Source of the DNA: Acaryochloris sp. CCMEE 5410
Lineage (GTDB): Bacteria; Cyanobacteriota; Cyanobacteriia; Thermosynechococcales; Thermosynechococcaceae
Assembly: GCF_000238775.2 (NCBI RefSeq)
Contig: NZ_AFEJ02000006.1
Location: 62,001-126,000 of the forward strand
DNA: 64,000 nucleotides
Direction of reading: 5' to 3'
The notes under the pieces were generated by a model, which had not been told where the DNA came from, searched no databases, and worked only from the letters and a program-made list of their open reading frames with translations. A program made the translations under genes and the position numbers. Shown here piece by piece: positions 1 to 8,489 of this stretch; the stretch's first letter is position 1; each line of letters opens with the position of its first letter.

Positions 1-1027
1 CTAGATTGCGACTATTTTTCCATTGACCCACAGTCATACGATCTACAGCTGCAACGTATAATGCAGCCGTCTCGCGAGTCCAACTTTCAGGATTAGCTGC
101 TTCAGGTTTTTCCCAAGCAATCCACTGTCCAGCTTTGAGCAAGTTATAGTGAATGGTTTCTCGCGTTCTCGGCGCAAGGGTTGATGTATCATGCCATCGC
201 TGGCACCAAGAAACCCAAACTTCAGGGATTCCAAATGTTGCGCTCTCGTCGCCATACCGGGTTGGCTTGTTGCTGGGAATAACTAGAGATTTTTCAATGA
301 GTCCCAAACTTGCTAAAGCTCTAGATAATAGCCAAACATTATCTTGGAATTCTTTGAGTATCTTTCTTGAGTAAATTTCCTGAAGGACTTCGTATGTTAG
401 ATCTTCTAGATAAGGGCTGCGGTTGAGCAGAAGGACTTCGTAAATTGCCTTAGTCATGGATCTGCTCATCCGGCTCTCTGAATATCCCCACTGGATGAGG
501 ATAGTCAACACTTTTTGCAATGCACATTCAAGCAAATCACAACGAAAAACCTTGTTGGCAAGGGATGCACGACTCAATGGCCCTAGTTCATCTATCGCTA
601 CAAATTTACAAAGCAGATAAGCAATGGCAATCAGGTGCTGGCGACAATCACCAGGCAGGATGTATGGGGAGCGCAATGCCTCGCTATCGTTATGTAATAG
701 AGTGATCCAGTCGGTGCTACGCCAAGCCCAGAATGTTGCATGACGCTGATACATTGCTCTCAAAAGGAAGCGTACAACTGGCCGCCTGGATCTACTCTCA
801 GCTCCGGTTACATCAAGGGCGGCATGAATAGGCTGGCGAAGTCGAATCAGATCACTATTATTGTGTATTGAGACTGCCTGCCTTGAAGTATTACTCTCGG
901 ACAGGTAGCTTTCTAAGACCGAACTTTCAATTAGACTGAGTTGATGGGTTTGGTCATAGCATTGAGGATCAACAGGCCAACTCCAACAGTTTTTGTCTAA
1001 TTTGGACAACTTTTGATCTGCTTTCAT
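1..1027 (-). CDS. Tn554 TnpB-like tyrosine recombinase, N-terminal part (runs off the left edge)
   Basis: This reading frame is open for about 342 codons, from an ATG at 1027 down to base 1, with no stop. The true C-terminus with the catalytic tyrosine lies outside the window. Its ATG overlaps the stop of the upstream recombinase as ATGA, so the two are probably translationally coupled. Near the window edge the protein has a segment beginning APRTRETIHYNLLKAGQW and ending YVAAVDRMTVGQW. This resembles the core-binding domain of long tyrosine recombinases found second in Tn554-like operons (TnpB, about 630 residues in Tn554). The first 250 residues have no motif I recognise. The assignment rests on this segment and on the tandem arrangement. 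It could instead be the second member of another recombinase pair or trio. Confidence 0.72.
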   Translation of the reverse strand, partial: MKADQKLSKLDKNCWSWPVDPQCYDQTHQLSLIESSVLESYLSESNTSRQAVSIHNNSDLIRLRQPIHAALDVTGAESRSRRPVVRFLLRAMYQRHATFWAWRSTDWITLLHNDSEALRSPYILPGDCRQHLIAIAYLLCKFVAIDELGPLSRASLANKVFRCDLLECALQKVLTILIQWGYSESRMSRSMTKAIYEVLLLNRSPYLEDLTYEVLQEIYSRKILKEFQDNVWLLSRALASLGLIEKSLVIPSNKPTRYGDESATFGIPEVWVSWCQRWHDTSTLAPRTRETIHYNLLKAGQWIAWEKPEAANPESWTRETAALYVAAVDRMTVGQWKNSRNL

Positions 1028-2070
1028 AAGAGCACCTCAGAAAGCTGTTTGATTCGCCAACTATGGATTGCAGCCATTCCCTGCTCTAGTTTGAGAGCTA
1101 ATTCCCGTCCACTTAAATGGATATAGAGTAAAGTCGTTTGGATACTGCGATGACCAGCAAAGGTCGCAATTTCATGGATATCCCAATTTGCACGGGCAAG
1201 ATCTGTTAAACATAAGTGTCGTGGTGTATGGGTTGAGAACTGGTCTAACTCAGAGCGTGTAGAAATACCTCGAATCACTTTTGACCAAGTCCAGATTGAT
1301 ATGGGTTGACCAAAATTACGCCGCGATTCTGAAAGGAACAGTGGGCCACGACTTCGGCTCAAGTTCCGTCGGTGCTCTAAATAAGCCCGGTACAGATTGT
1401 CCGTTAACACCGAATAAGGAACGACTCTACCCTGACGACTCTTTGTATTTTCAGCACGAAGATGAAGTAAGCGATTGGACGGATCTATGTCACCAGTTTG
1501 AAGATTACAGAGTTCTTCACGGCGCAAAGCTGCATCATAAGACAAAGCCAGCATTAACCGATTGCGCAGAGATTCTGTTCGGCTAGCTTCAAGAATTCGT
1601 TTCCATTCTGCATCATTTGGGATCCAAGGCATCTTTTGAAGTCTTGGGACCAACCCATGGCCACGTTGACCTCCAAACCCTTTCCCAGGGGTATAACGCC
1701 CGCGCCCAACAGGATTTTGCTCCCTAAGCCCTTCTTCCATCAGAAAATCGTAGAAAAGTCGAACTGCTGTCAAACGCTGCTGAATTGTGGCATTGGATAA
1801 ACCACTACTTGAATCCAAAATACCTGCTCTAGAGCTGCGCGATTGGGGACGAGTCATCAGGTCCCGAATATACGCAGCAATATGCTCACGCTTTGCCAAC
1901 TTTGGTTCAATGGCGATCTGGCGACAAAATGAATAAAAGTCTTCAAGAGCTCGCCCATAAGCTTCCACAGTGTTTGATGCAAGCCCGAGATTGGACTGAA
2001 TCTGTAACCATTTTTTTGCCAAAGCTGAATGAGTAATAAGTGGATAACGATGCCAAGAAATATCAGACAT
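1024..2070 (-). CDS. Tyrosine recombinase, Tn554 TnpA-like
   Basis: This is a 348-residue site-specific recombinase of the phage-integrase family, which cuts and rejoins DNA through a covalent 3'-phosphotyrosine. A SAM-like core-binding domain lies at about residues 14-115. The catalytic set is complete: R183 (in DAALRREEL), K210, H281 and R284 (HTPRH), H307 (GHRS) and Y316. Its stop codon overlaps the start of the next gene in the same direction, which encodes a longer recombinase. Two or three tandem recombinases are typical of Tn554-like transposons. Upstream lies a truncated Tn3-family transposase in the opposite direction. The gene looks intact, with start ATG at 2070. I am confident of the family and less so of the Tn554 subtype. 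Confidence 0.88.
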   Translation of the reverse strand: MSDISWHRYPLITHSALAKKWLQIQSNLGLASNTVEAYGRALEDFYSFCRQIAIEPKLAKREHIAAYIRDLMTRPQSRSSRAGILDSSSGLSNATIQQRLTAVRLFYDFLMEEGLREQNPVGRGRYTPGKGFGGQRGHGLVPRLQKMPWIPNDAEWKRILEASRTESLRNRLMLALSYDAALRREELCNLQTGDIDPSNRLLHLRAENTKSRQGRVVPYSVLTDNLYRAYLEHRRNLSRSRGPLFLSESRRNFGQPISIWTWSKVIRGISTRSELDQFSTHTPRHLCLTDLARANWDIHEIATFAGHRSIQTTLLYIHLSGRELALKLEQGMAAIHSWRIKQLSEVLL

Positions 2071-2098
2071 ACATGTATCTCAGACAGGCTTAGTCCTT

Positions 2099-3247
2099 AT
2101 CTTAATTCCACATAACTTCAACATTGGCCCCAACCAGCTGGCACGGTCACTCCCTGGAACTGACCGTCGCCAAATCTGGTGGATTCATCATCGCCATATC
2201 AGTGAAGAGAAAATACAACAGGCCATTACTGGGATTATCGATTCCTACAATCGCTTTTCGCTTCCCAAGGTTTGGGGGTCCGGCAAACAGGCTTCTGTGG
2301 ATGGTACCAAGTGGGATATGTATGAGCAGAATCTATTGGCGGAATATCACATCCGCTATGGCGGGTATGGCGGCATTGGCTACTACCACATCTCCGATAC
2401 CTACATTGCTCTGTTCAGTCACTTTATTCCCTGTGGTGTTTGGGAAGCCGTTTACATCCTCGATGGATTGCTCAAGAATACTTCCGAGATCCAACCGGAC
2501 ACGATTCATGGTGATACTCAATCCCAAAGCTGTACGGTGTTTGCCTTGGCATTTTTATTGGGCATTACGCTGATGCCCCGCATTCGAGGTTGGCAGAGCT
2601 TGGCGTTTTATCGACCGTCTCGGGGCACCCGCTACAAGCATTTGGACAGCTTGTTCACCGAAGTGACGGACTGGGATCTGATTGAGACGCACTTGCCGGA
2701 TATGTTGCGGGTGGCGTTGTCCATTAAGGACGGGAAGGTTCAAGCCTCTACCCTGTTGAGAAAGTTGGGAACCAATAGCCGTAAGAATAAGCTATTTCAA
2801 GCCTTTCACGAGCTTGGAGGTGTCTTGAGAACCATCTTTTTACTGCAGTACATCAACGATCCTCAAATGCAGGAAACGATCCATGCTGAAACCAACAAGT
2901 GCGAGGCATTTAATCGCTTTATTAAGTGGCTGGCCTTTGGTGGTGAGAACCAAGTCCTCTCTAGCAATAACCGGGCTGAACTCCGCAAGCGAATCAAATA
3001 TAATCACCTGGTGGCCAACTGTCTGATTTTCTATAACGTTTCAGAGATGAGCCGCATTCTCAATGAGGAAGCCCAAAATGGCCGCACGTATGATGCAGAG
3101 GTATTGGCATTACTGAGTCCTTATTGGATGGACCATCTCAATCGGTTCGGGCTGTTCTTCTTAGATCAACAGCGCAATCCACCACCGATCAATTTTGATA
3201 TTCCGATTGCTCTAAAGGAACAAGAGGCTGAGCCAATGTTGGTGTAG
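2099..3247 (+). pseudogene. Tn3-family transposase, C-terminal remnant
   Basis: The frame ending at 3247 encodes the catalytic C-terminal third of a Tn3-family (TnpA) DDE transposase. Recognisable stretches include NIGPNQLARSL, an ADGTK-like VDGTKWD, YHISDTYIALFSHFIPCGVWE, and PRIRGWQSL followed by FYRPSRGTRYKHL. Homology starts near 2099 without any start codon, and continues through 2297, where a GTG happens to lie in the middle of the conserved core. A full TnpA is close to 1,000 residues, so about two thirds are missing. It abuts the divergent recombinase at 2070, and the missing part was presumably lost by rearrangement there. I did not find a convincing 38-bp Tn3 end downstream. Confidence 0.85.
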
Positions 3248-3594
3248 TCGGTGGTTAAAACTATGTTGGTCAGTTGGCAAGAGAGTTTAAGAATGGGGCA
3301 TCAGTACCAAAATGGACTTCCATCTCCCAGAATTAAATTTAATCGTCGCCTAAAGTAGCTATCAGATATAGATTTCAGCCTTATGGCCCTCTATCCGAGG
3401 AATCGTTGTCATACCCCAGTCCACTCAAAGAACACGTACTTTACAAATTAACCAAGGGTAAATGGAATCAACCCAATCAATCTGCGTTCGCTACCTAACT
3501 AGCAGCTATTCGATAATGTTCTACAGGATTAAGGTATCTCCTGCAGAAGTGACATAGTAACCTTCAACTGTAGTTTTAATAGTGTGCATCGAAA
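3248..3594. other. Intergenic region, no gene seen
   Basis: About 350 bases lie between the Tn3 remnant and the methyltransferase pseudogene. Short ORFs here have no recognisable similarity, and I saw no strong hairpin or repeat. It is probably leftover transposon and flanking DNA. Confidence 0.5.
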
Positions 3595-4363
3595 ATGTCT
3601 TCAAACGCCATTGAGCATTACGATAAGCATCTTGGCAAGTTTTATGCTTGGATGGTTGGAGATTTTGCCAGTGCATCTCAATCGATGGCTGATTATTTCG
3701 ACACAATTGAACTGCAACCTGTCTCGACGAGGAAAGCATTGGATCTTGGTTGTGGTCATGGACTACAGACCATTCCGCTTGCCAAGCGTGGATTTACTGT
3801 CACGGGGATAGATACTTGCGCCTTGCTGCTCGAAACCCTAAGGGACAATATAAGTGAACTACCCATCACAAATATAAGTGAACTACCCATCACATTAGTA
3901 CAAGCCAACTTGCTATCATTCCCGGAGCATATTCACTCCGAGGTCGATGCAATTGTCTGTATGGGTGGACACCATTACTCACTTAGATTTGATGGAAGAT
4001 GTTGAGCATCTCATCTCATCTGTATCGACATCGCTGTCCTCGGGTGGCTCCTTCTGCCTTTCATTCCGGGATTACACACAAACTGAACTCACTGGTACTT
4101 CACGCTTTATTCCGGTGAGATCTGATGAATCACGCATCCACACCTGCTTCCTTGAGTATAATTCAACGATTATTCATGTTCATGATCTCCTCCATACAAG
4201 AGAATCAGAGGGATGGGCATTATCGACAAGTGCTTACAACAAACTTCGTATTGCCCCTCAATTCCTAAAAGGCATAGCTCATGACAACAGATTAAAGCTC
4301 ATCAGTGAAACGACTATTCGTGGCATGAACTATTACGCATTTCAAAAGCACAGTAATAACTAA
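3595..4363 (+). pseudogene. Class I SAM-dependent methyltransferase, frameshifted
   Basis: Two overlapping frames (3595-4005 and 3947-4363) together encode one methyltransferase of about 250 residues. The first part holds the SAM-binding glycine motif ALDLGCGHGLQTIPLA and the acidic motif VTGID. The second holds the later strands, for example LSSGGSFCLSFRDY, and the C-terminal substrate half. The frame is lost in the run GTATGGGTGGACACC near 3960-3972. Removing one G would give the expected CMGDTITHL and restore the frame. The gene also carries a 24-bp in-frame tandem duplication just upstream. It would be inactive as sequenced unless the frameshift is a sequencing error. Confidence 0.8.
3847..3894 (+). 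repeat. 24-bp perfect tandem duplication inside the methyltransferase pseudogene
   Basis: Two identical 24-bp units (3847-3870 and 3871-3894) encode the octapeptide NISELPIT twice in a row. The exact identity implies a recent slippage or duplication event that did not itself disrupt the frame. Confidence 0.95.
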
Positions 4364-4396
4364 GAGCACCAGCATACAGTGTGGCTAAGGGAATAG

Positions 4397-4414
4397 ATAC
4401 CTTATCTAAGGTAT
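4397..4414. other. Short palindrome ATACCTTATCTAAGGTAT
   Basis: An 8-bp inverted repeat with a 2-nt centre lies just after the methyltransferase pseudogene. It could be a weak terminator or a protein-binding site. There is no T-run, so I make no firm call. Confidence 0.3.
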
Positions 4415-4432
4415 GTTTCAGGAATTTCTGAG

Positions 4433-4522
4433 TTAGTTCATACAGGCAAGATCACGGTCCAAAGTCCACCCAGTCAAGACAGCTTTTTCACCATTTATCT
4501 CTCCACTGCTACCGTGGCATAG
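4433..4522 (+). pseudogene. Histidine kinase C-terminal tail, remnant
   Basis: A 29-codon open stretch ending in TAG at 4520-4522 reads LVHTGKITVQSPPSQDSFF and then TIYLSTATVA. This is the typical last strand of a histidine-kinase ATPase domain (G-K-I-x-V-x-S...G-S-x-F-x-I-x-L). Nothing upstream continues the domain, so only the tail survives. It is short, so the call is tentative, but the pattern is characteristic. Confidence 0.6.
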
Positions 4523-4553
4523 GAAGGAAACTTTCAAGTACTGAATCAACGAA

Positions 4554-5570
4554 TTGCCCGTGATCGCCTGGGAACCCCATCTCACCATTCGTGCGCTTCA
4601 GCCTGTGGTCGCAGCGCTGCAAGCTTTAGATTACGATGCCGATTCACTGCTCCGTCAAGTCCACATTTCCCCAGAGGTGTTGACCCATCCAGAAGGACGA
4701 ATCCCCCACCATCAAATGATGACCTTCTGGCGAGAGGCTATCCAAACAACGCAGGACAACTTTCTAGGGATGCATCTGGCCACGGCTGCCCCCATTGAGT
4801 CGTTTGAGGTTCACGCCTACGCCTTACTATCTAGTCCTAACTTGCGAGAAGCCTATCGGCGGGCCTGTCGCTACCAACAGCTCATCCATGAAGCCACTGA
4901 TTTAACCCTAGAAGAGCATAAAGATGAAGGGGTTCTTAGACATACTCTACCAGGAGGTGTTTCGCTACCTCGCCACTCAGCCGAATTTCTGGTGACGCTC
5001 TGGTTACGGTTTGGGCAACTGGTGACGGGGGATGCTTGGTGTCCGCGAATAGTTTGCTTTGCTCATCCAGCACCGGAAAACATTCAGCCCTATCAATCAT
5101 TCTTTAACGCCCCTGTACACTTCAGGACTGGGCAGACAGCGATGCACATCTCCAACAGCACATTAGATACGGTTAACCCTGGTGCTGATTTGGGACTGGT
5201 CAATGTCCTTGATCGCTATGCAGAGATGGCGGCAAAACAGTCCCCTCGGCTCAGTACTGTGAGCGATCGCGTCCGCACCCAACTTCAAGTGGAGCTAAAC
5301 GGTGGGGTTCCTAGCGCCCAGAGCATTGCTGATGCCCTTTGCATCAGTGTTCGCTCACTCCATCGAGCCTTGAAGCGTGAAGGTACCAGCTTTCAAGCCA
5401 TTCTAGATCAAGTGCGCCAAGAACAAGCATTGGTGTTATTGACGCACCCTCACACCAGCATCGCTGAGATTGCTTTTCTACTGGGCTTTGCTGACGTGAG
5501 TTCTTTCCATCGAGCCTTTCAGCGCTGGACGGGTAAAACACCTGCAGAAATGAGAGAAAGCTTGCAATGA
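4554..5570 (+). CDS. AraC-family transcriptional regulator (Arabinose_bd + HTH)
   Basis: This 338-residue regulator has an N-terminal domain of the type found in OruR/ArgR-like AraC proteins (about residues 20-210, with PEGRIPHHQMMTFWREA). It ends in a C-terminal double helix-turn-helix (about 235-335; SVRSLHRALKREGTSF, then IAEIAFLLGFADVSSFHRAF and GKTPAEMR). Such proteins bind direct-repeat operators and usually control a neighbouring metabolic gene. The obvious candidate is the sterol-desaturase-like gene 130 bp downstream on the same strand. The start is uncertain: TTG at 4554 and GTG at 4560 are both possible, and no good ribosome binding site sits at the normal distance from either. Confidence 0.88.
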   Translation: MPVIAWEPHLTIRALQPVVAALQALDYDADSLLRQVHISPEVLTHPEGRIPHHQMMTFWREAIQTTQDNFLGMHLATAAPIESFEVHAYALLSSPNLREAYRRACRYQQLIHEATDLTLEEHKDEGVLRHTLPGGVSLPRHSAEFLVTLWLRFGQLVTGDAWCPRIVCFAHPAPENIQPYQSFFNAPVHFRTGQTAMHISNSTLDTVNPGADLGLVNVLDRYAEMAAKQSPRLSTVSDRVRTQLQVELNGGVPSAQSIADALCISVRSLHRALKREGTSFQAILDQVRQEQALVLLTHPHTSIAEIAFLLGFADVSSFHRAFQRWTGKTPAEMRESLQ

Positions 5571-5701
5571 GTTGACGGTTGGCAGCATTTGTCAACACAC
5601 CTGACGCAAAAAGATAACAGCATATCGCTGGCTTCCCCCTACTGTGAAATTAAGGATACTCCCCCGATATAAATGCACAAGAGGGGAAGGAGGGTTTGCC
5701 C

Positions 5702-6541
5702 ATGCTGGAACAGTGGATTATCGATCAGGGTGCCAATCTCCAGGTCGGAGTGTTCTTTAGTTTCTACAGCTTATTCTTGCTGGCTGAGGTTTACATGCCA
5801 CAGCGTCGAACCTCTCCCAAACGGCGAAGCCGATGGCCTGCCAACCTCCTGCTGAGCGTGATCAACATTGCAGTTCTCAGTCTGTTGCCCATCAGCTTGT
5901 TTGGACTAGCAACTTGGGCTGAGTCACAGCGGATTGGACTATTAAATCAACTGACCTTACCGATTGCAGTGTTCATTATCAGTAATCTGCTTCTGCGGGG
6001 GTTTATCTCTTTTTTCACCCATTGGTTGATGCACAAAATCCCCTGGTTGTGGCGACTCCATCGAGTTCATCATTTAGATACTGAGCTAGATGTCACCTCA
6101 ACTCTGCGGTTTCATCCCTTAGAATTTGTAGCCACGCTTCTGCCTGGAATGCTTCTAGTGATCACCTTTGGGCTATCTCCCTGGCTGTTGTTGGTCTATG
6201 AAGTGCTGGACGCTGTAGTGACAGCATTTTCCCACGCCAATATCACCATCCCTCGTTTTATTGACCGAGGGCTGAGAGCCATCATCGTTACCCCCAATCT
6301 GCATCGGATTCATCACTCTAGCTGGCAGCCAGAAACCGATAGTAATTTCAGTGCTGTTTTCCCCATCTGGGACATCATCTTCGGCACCTTCCGACCCCGA
6401 TCTCGGGAGCCGCAGGCAACAATGGAACTAGGGCTAGAGGATATCCGCGATCGCCGGGTCCATCAATTTTTCTGGCTGCTGCGATCTCCTTTCCTCCGAC
6501 AGGATGTATCAGACCCGCTTATGCCTAAGCTTCACTCGTAA
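5702..6541 (+). CDS. Sterol desaturase / fatty acid hydroxylase family membrane protein
   Basis: This is an integral membrane di-iron oxygenase family protein of 279 residues. It has hydrophobic segments near residues 15-32, 50-68 and 80-100, and the histidine clusters that bind iron: HWLMH, HRVHH and, near the C-terminus, HRIHH. Members hydroxylate or desaturate sterols, carotenoids or fatty acids, and the substrate here cannot be read from the sequence. I chose the ATG at 5702 over a TTG six bases earlier because a strong GGAAGGAGG sits about eight bases before it. It lies downstream of the AraC regulator on the same strand, which may control it. Confidence 0.87.
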   Translation: MLEQWIIDQGANLQVGVFFSFYSLFLLAEVYMPQRRTSPKRRSRWPANLLLSVINIAVLSLLPISLFGLATWAESQRIGLLNQLTLPIAVFIISNLLLRGFISFFTHWLMHKIPWLWRLHRVHHLDTELDVTSTLRFHPLEFVATLLPGMLLVITFGLSPWLLLVYEVLDAVVTAFSHANITIPRFIDRGLRAIIVTPNLHRIHHSSWQPETDSNFSAVFPIWDIIFGTFRPRSREPQATMELGLEDIRDRRVHQFFWLLRSPFLRQDVSDPLMPKLHS

Positions 6542-6575
6542 AACTGACTGAGAAATTAACGGAAAATCTGAATAG

Positions 6576-6778
6576 GGTAGTGATCAAAACCGGGGGAAAC
6601 CTTGCCGTACCGAATGTAGAACAACACACATCTGGCATCAATGCAGTCTGCAGGATGGAATCCAAAACCCTGCGTGGTGTCTGAAACTCGCTGGTTAGAT
6701 GATTTCTTGATTGATTCAGGCATTTAGTAAACTGAAAATCTCACCCTACATGACTTCCCTCGGTTTTGATCACTCTCC
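6576..6778. mobile_element. MITE-like element with 23/24-bp inverted ends, related to the ISKra4-like remnant at 11.7-12.0 kb
   Basis: The left end (6576-6598) and the reverse complement of the right end (6755-6778) share the core GTGATCAAAACCG followed by a G-rich run. About 200 bp lie between them with no coding capacity. The same end sequence, CCGGTTTTGATC followed by GCTCTCC, occurs at 11956-11973 just after the stop of an ISKra4-type transposase remnant. This identifies the likely parent family. I could not identify a target duplication. Confidence 0.72.
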
Positions 6779-6874
6779 AAAAAGAATGGAGGCATTTCAG
6801 CTTGTGTTGATGGGTTTCTATACAGCATGGGAGGTTTATACATAGAGAAAGAACTGAATCCAGTTGACTGTAAT

Positions 6875-7552
6875 TTAAACAGAATTATTTTTTGTTACTT
6901 GTGCCAAATAATTACCATCATCTTCAACGTGCAGAATTTTCGTCTGAAAGTCAGATTCAAAGGCCAACTCAGTTAAACTTTCTTGATCAATATCTAGCCA
7001 TTCTAGCGGCATTCCGCTTTGACCTCGGTATTCAAAAACCAACGTGCGTACTTTTGGGGCACGATTCTCACCGTTAGTTGAATTAAGTAGTATGTTGCCT
7101 TCGTCTACTAGCCATTGCTTTGCCATACAGAAAAAATTGGTAAGTTGATCAAGGTTTCCAACTGCGCCAATACTTCGTCCCAGTAATAGCCAAGTATTAT
7201 ATCGATAAGGAAAAATAACATCAAAGACATCACCTTCGACAACATTACTTATCCCGCTCTTTGACAGTATTTGACAAGCATGAGCTGATACATCCAACGC
7301 GGTTATTTCTAGACCTTGATTTTGAAGATACAGAGAATGTATACCTGTGCCAGCACCGATATCTAATACTCTTCCCGTACAATGAGAGAGTGCTAGCTGA
7401 TCAATAGCCAGTTGGTCTGCTGGTCGAAAAAATACTGCCACCGGAATCTCGTAGCTCGCTGTTCCCTGAGCATGTACAGTTAGACATGCGTTTTTATTAC
7501 CTTCAAAGTAATCAAGCAAGGCTAACCCAAAGACATCTATTCCGTTAACCAC
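6875..7552 (-). CDS. Class I SAM-dependent methyltransferase
   Basis: This 225-residue protein has a Rossmann-type SAM-binding motif RVLDIGAGTGIHSLYL (about residues 63-78), the acidic residue of motif II in ITALDVSAHAC, and a later NTWLLLGRSIGAVGN segment. The substrate cannot be predicted; the small size suggests a small-molecule methylase. It is unrelated in detail to the broken methyltransferase at 3.6 kb. The ATG at 7552 is used. A 67-codon ORF overlapping its start (7545-7748) has no support. Confidence 0.85.
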   Translation of the reverse strand: MVNGIDVFGLALLDYFEGNKNACLTVHAQGTASYEIPVAVFFRPADQLAIDQLALSHCTGRVLDIGAGTGIHSLYLQNQGLEITALDVSAHACQILSKSGISNVVEGDVFDVIFPYRYNTWLLLGRSIGAVGNLDQLTNFFCMAKQWLVDEGNILLNSTNGENRAPKVRTLVFEYRGQSGMPLEWLDIDQESLTELAFESDFQTKILHVEDDGNYLAQVTKNNSV

Positions 7553-7758
7553 TTGAAAATCTCTCTAAGGATACAACTTCAGTAAAAGAAAGACGCCTAA
7601 CGTCCCGGTTCACTTGTAGTCGAACTCTTTCAGATTGAATCAGAACTCTTATTTCCATCAGGTACAACCGGATAGTTGGGCAGCGATGGTCGGTTAATAG
7701 GATTATCGTCGTTATTCCCTCCAGAACCCTCGTTTTGAATGTAGGCAAGAACTATCAT

Positions 7759-8328
7759 TTAGCTAACTCGTCTTAAGGTCACAGGTACTGGTCGGCAAAT
7801 AGTGTTACATACTGGAGAATGTTCCTTAGCAAAGGACAAGAGTTGATTCAACTCTTCATCGCTACAGTCAGCCTTGATATCCATCTCAATCTGAATATTT
7901 TCATAACCGACGGGTACAGAATTATTGAGTCCCAGAAAACCCTGTAAGTCAATCTGACCAATAAGTTTGGTCGAAATACTTTTAATTCGAATACCCCTAG
8001 TAGCGGCATGAACTACCGTTGTAGTCGTGACACACCCCGCCAAAGCGTGTAGTAAGTACTCGACTGGATTCGCTCCTTCATTAGCGCCCAGTAGTACAGG
8101 AGGTTCACCATTGGTCAGCTCAAAAGCTTCTAAGCGAGATTCATCCTCTTGACCTGCACCGTAAAACTCCTTGATTCTCGACCGATTTTCGCCTCCATTA
8201 ATCCATTGGTTAGTGGCACGAAACTCAAACTGAGCTAAGGTCGGTGTTTGCTTGATTGCATCAACCGTTTCCACTAGAGCGTCTAAATTGAATCCATTCA
8301 TGGTTTGATTAATCAATTGCTCAGACAT
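7759..8328 (-). CDS. OsmC/Ohr-family peroxiredoxin-like protein
   Basis: This 189-residue protein has the OsmC fold signature. The first conserved cysteine is in NPVEYLLHALAGCVTTTTV and the second is in the later HSPVCNTICRP segment. OsmC proteins reduce organic hydroperoxides with a cysteine pair in the cytoplasm. It is divergently transcribed from a GlxA-type AraC regulator across an intergenic stretch of about 160 bases, an arrangement suggesting the regulator controls it. Start ATG at 8328. Confidence 0.88.
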   Translation of the reverse strand: MSEQLINQTMNGFNLDALVETVDAIKQTPTLAQFEFRATNQWINGGENRSRIKEFYGAGQEDESRLEAFELTNGEPPVLLGANEGANPVEYLLHALAGCVTTTTVVHAATRGIRIKSISTKLIGQIDLQGFLGLNNSVPVGYENIQIEMDIKADCSDEELNQLLSFAKEHSPVCNTICRPVPVTLRRVS

Positions 8329-8489
8329 AGATTATCTCCACTGAATTGTTAATATTTTTTGAGGCCATAGGGGTTGAGAACTTAGCCCTTAACCTTTTCT
8401 TGCCTCAATCATAGGGCTGGCATCTAGGGAATAGTAAGATGCATTTAGGACAAAAAAGGTTCATTTGTGCCAGTGTAGAGGTGTATTTC

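Noticed and set aside
2124-2573. 149-codon ORF overlapping the Tn3 remnant
   Set aside because: It reads out of frame across the region where the transposase core (NIGPNQLARSL...VDGTKWD) is clearly in another frame.
3240-3300. Similarity between the sequence after the Tn3 remnant and the inverted repeats at 9.8/10.7 kb
   Set aside because: Only a short weak match (GGTTAAAACTATG versus GGTAAAAATTGTG); not enough to link the two elements.
7545-7748. 67-codon minus-strand ORF overlapping the methyltransferase start
   Set aside because: No recognisable domain, biased composition and an overlap with the better supported gene.
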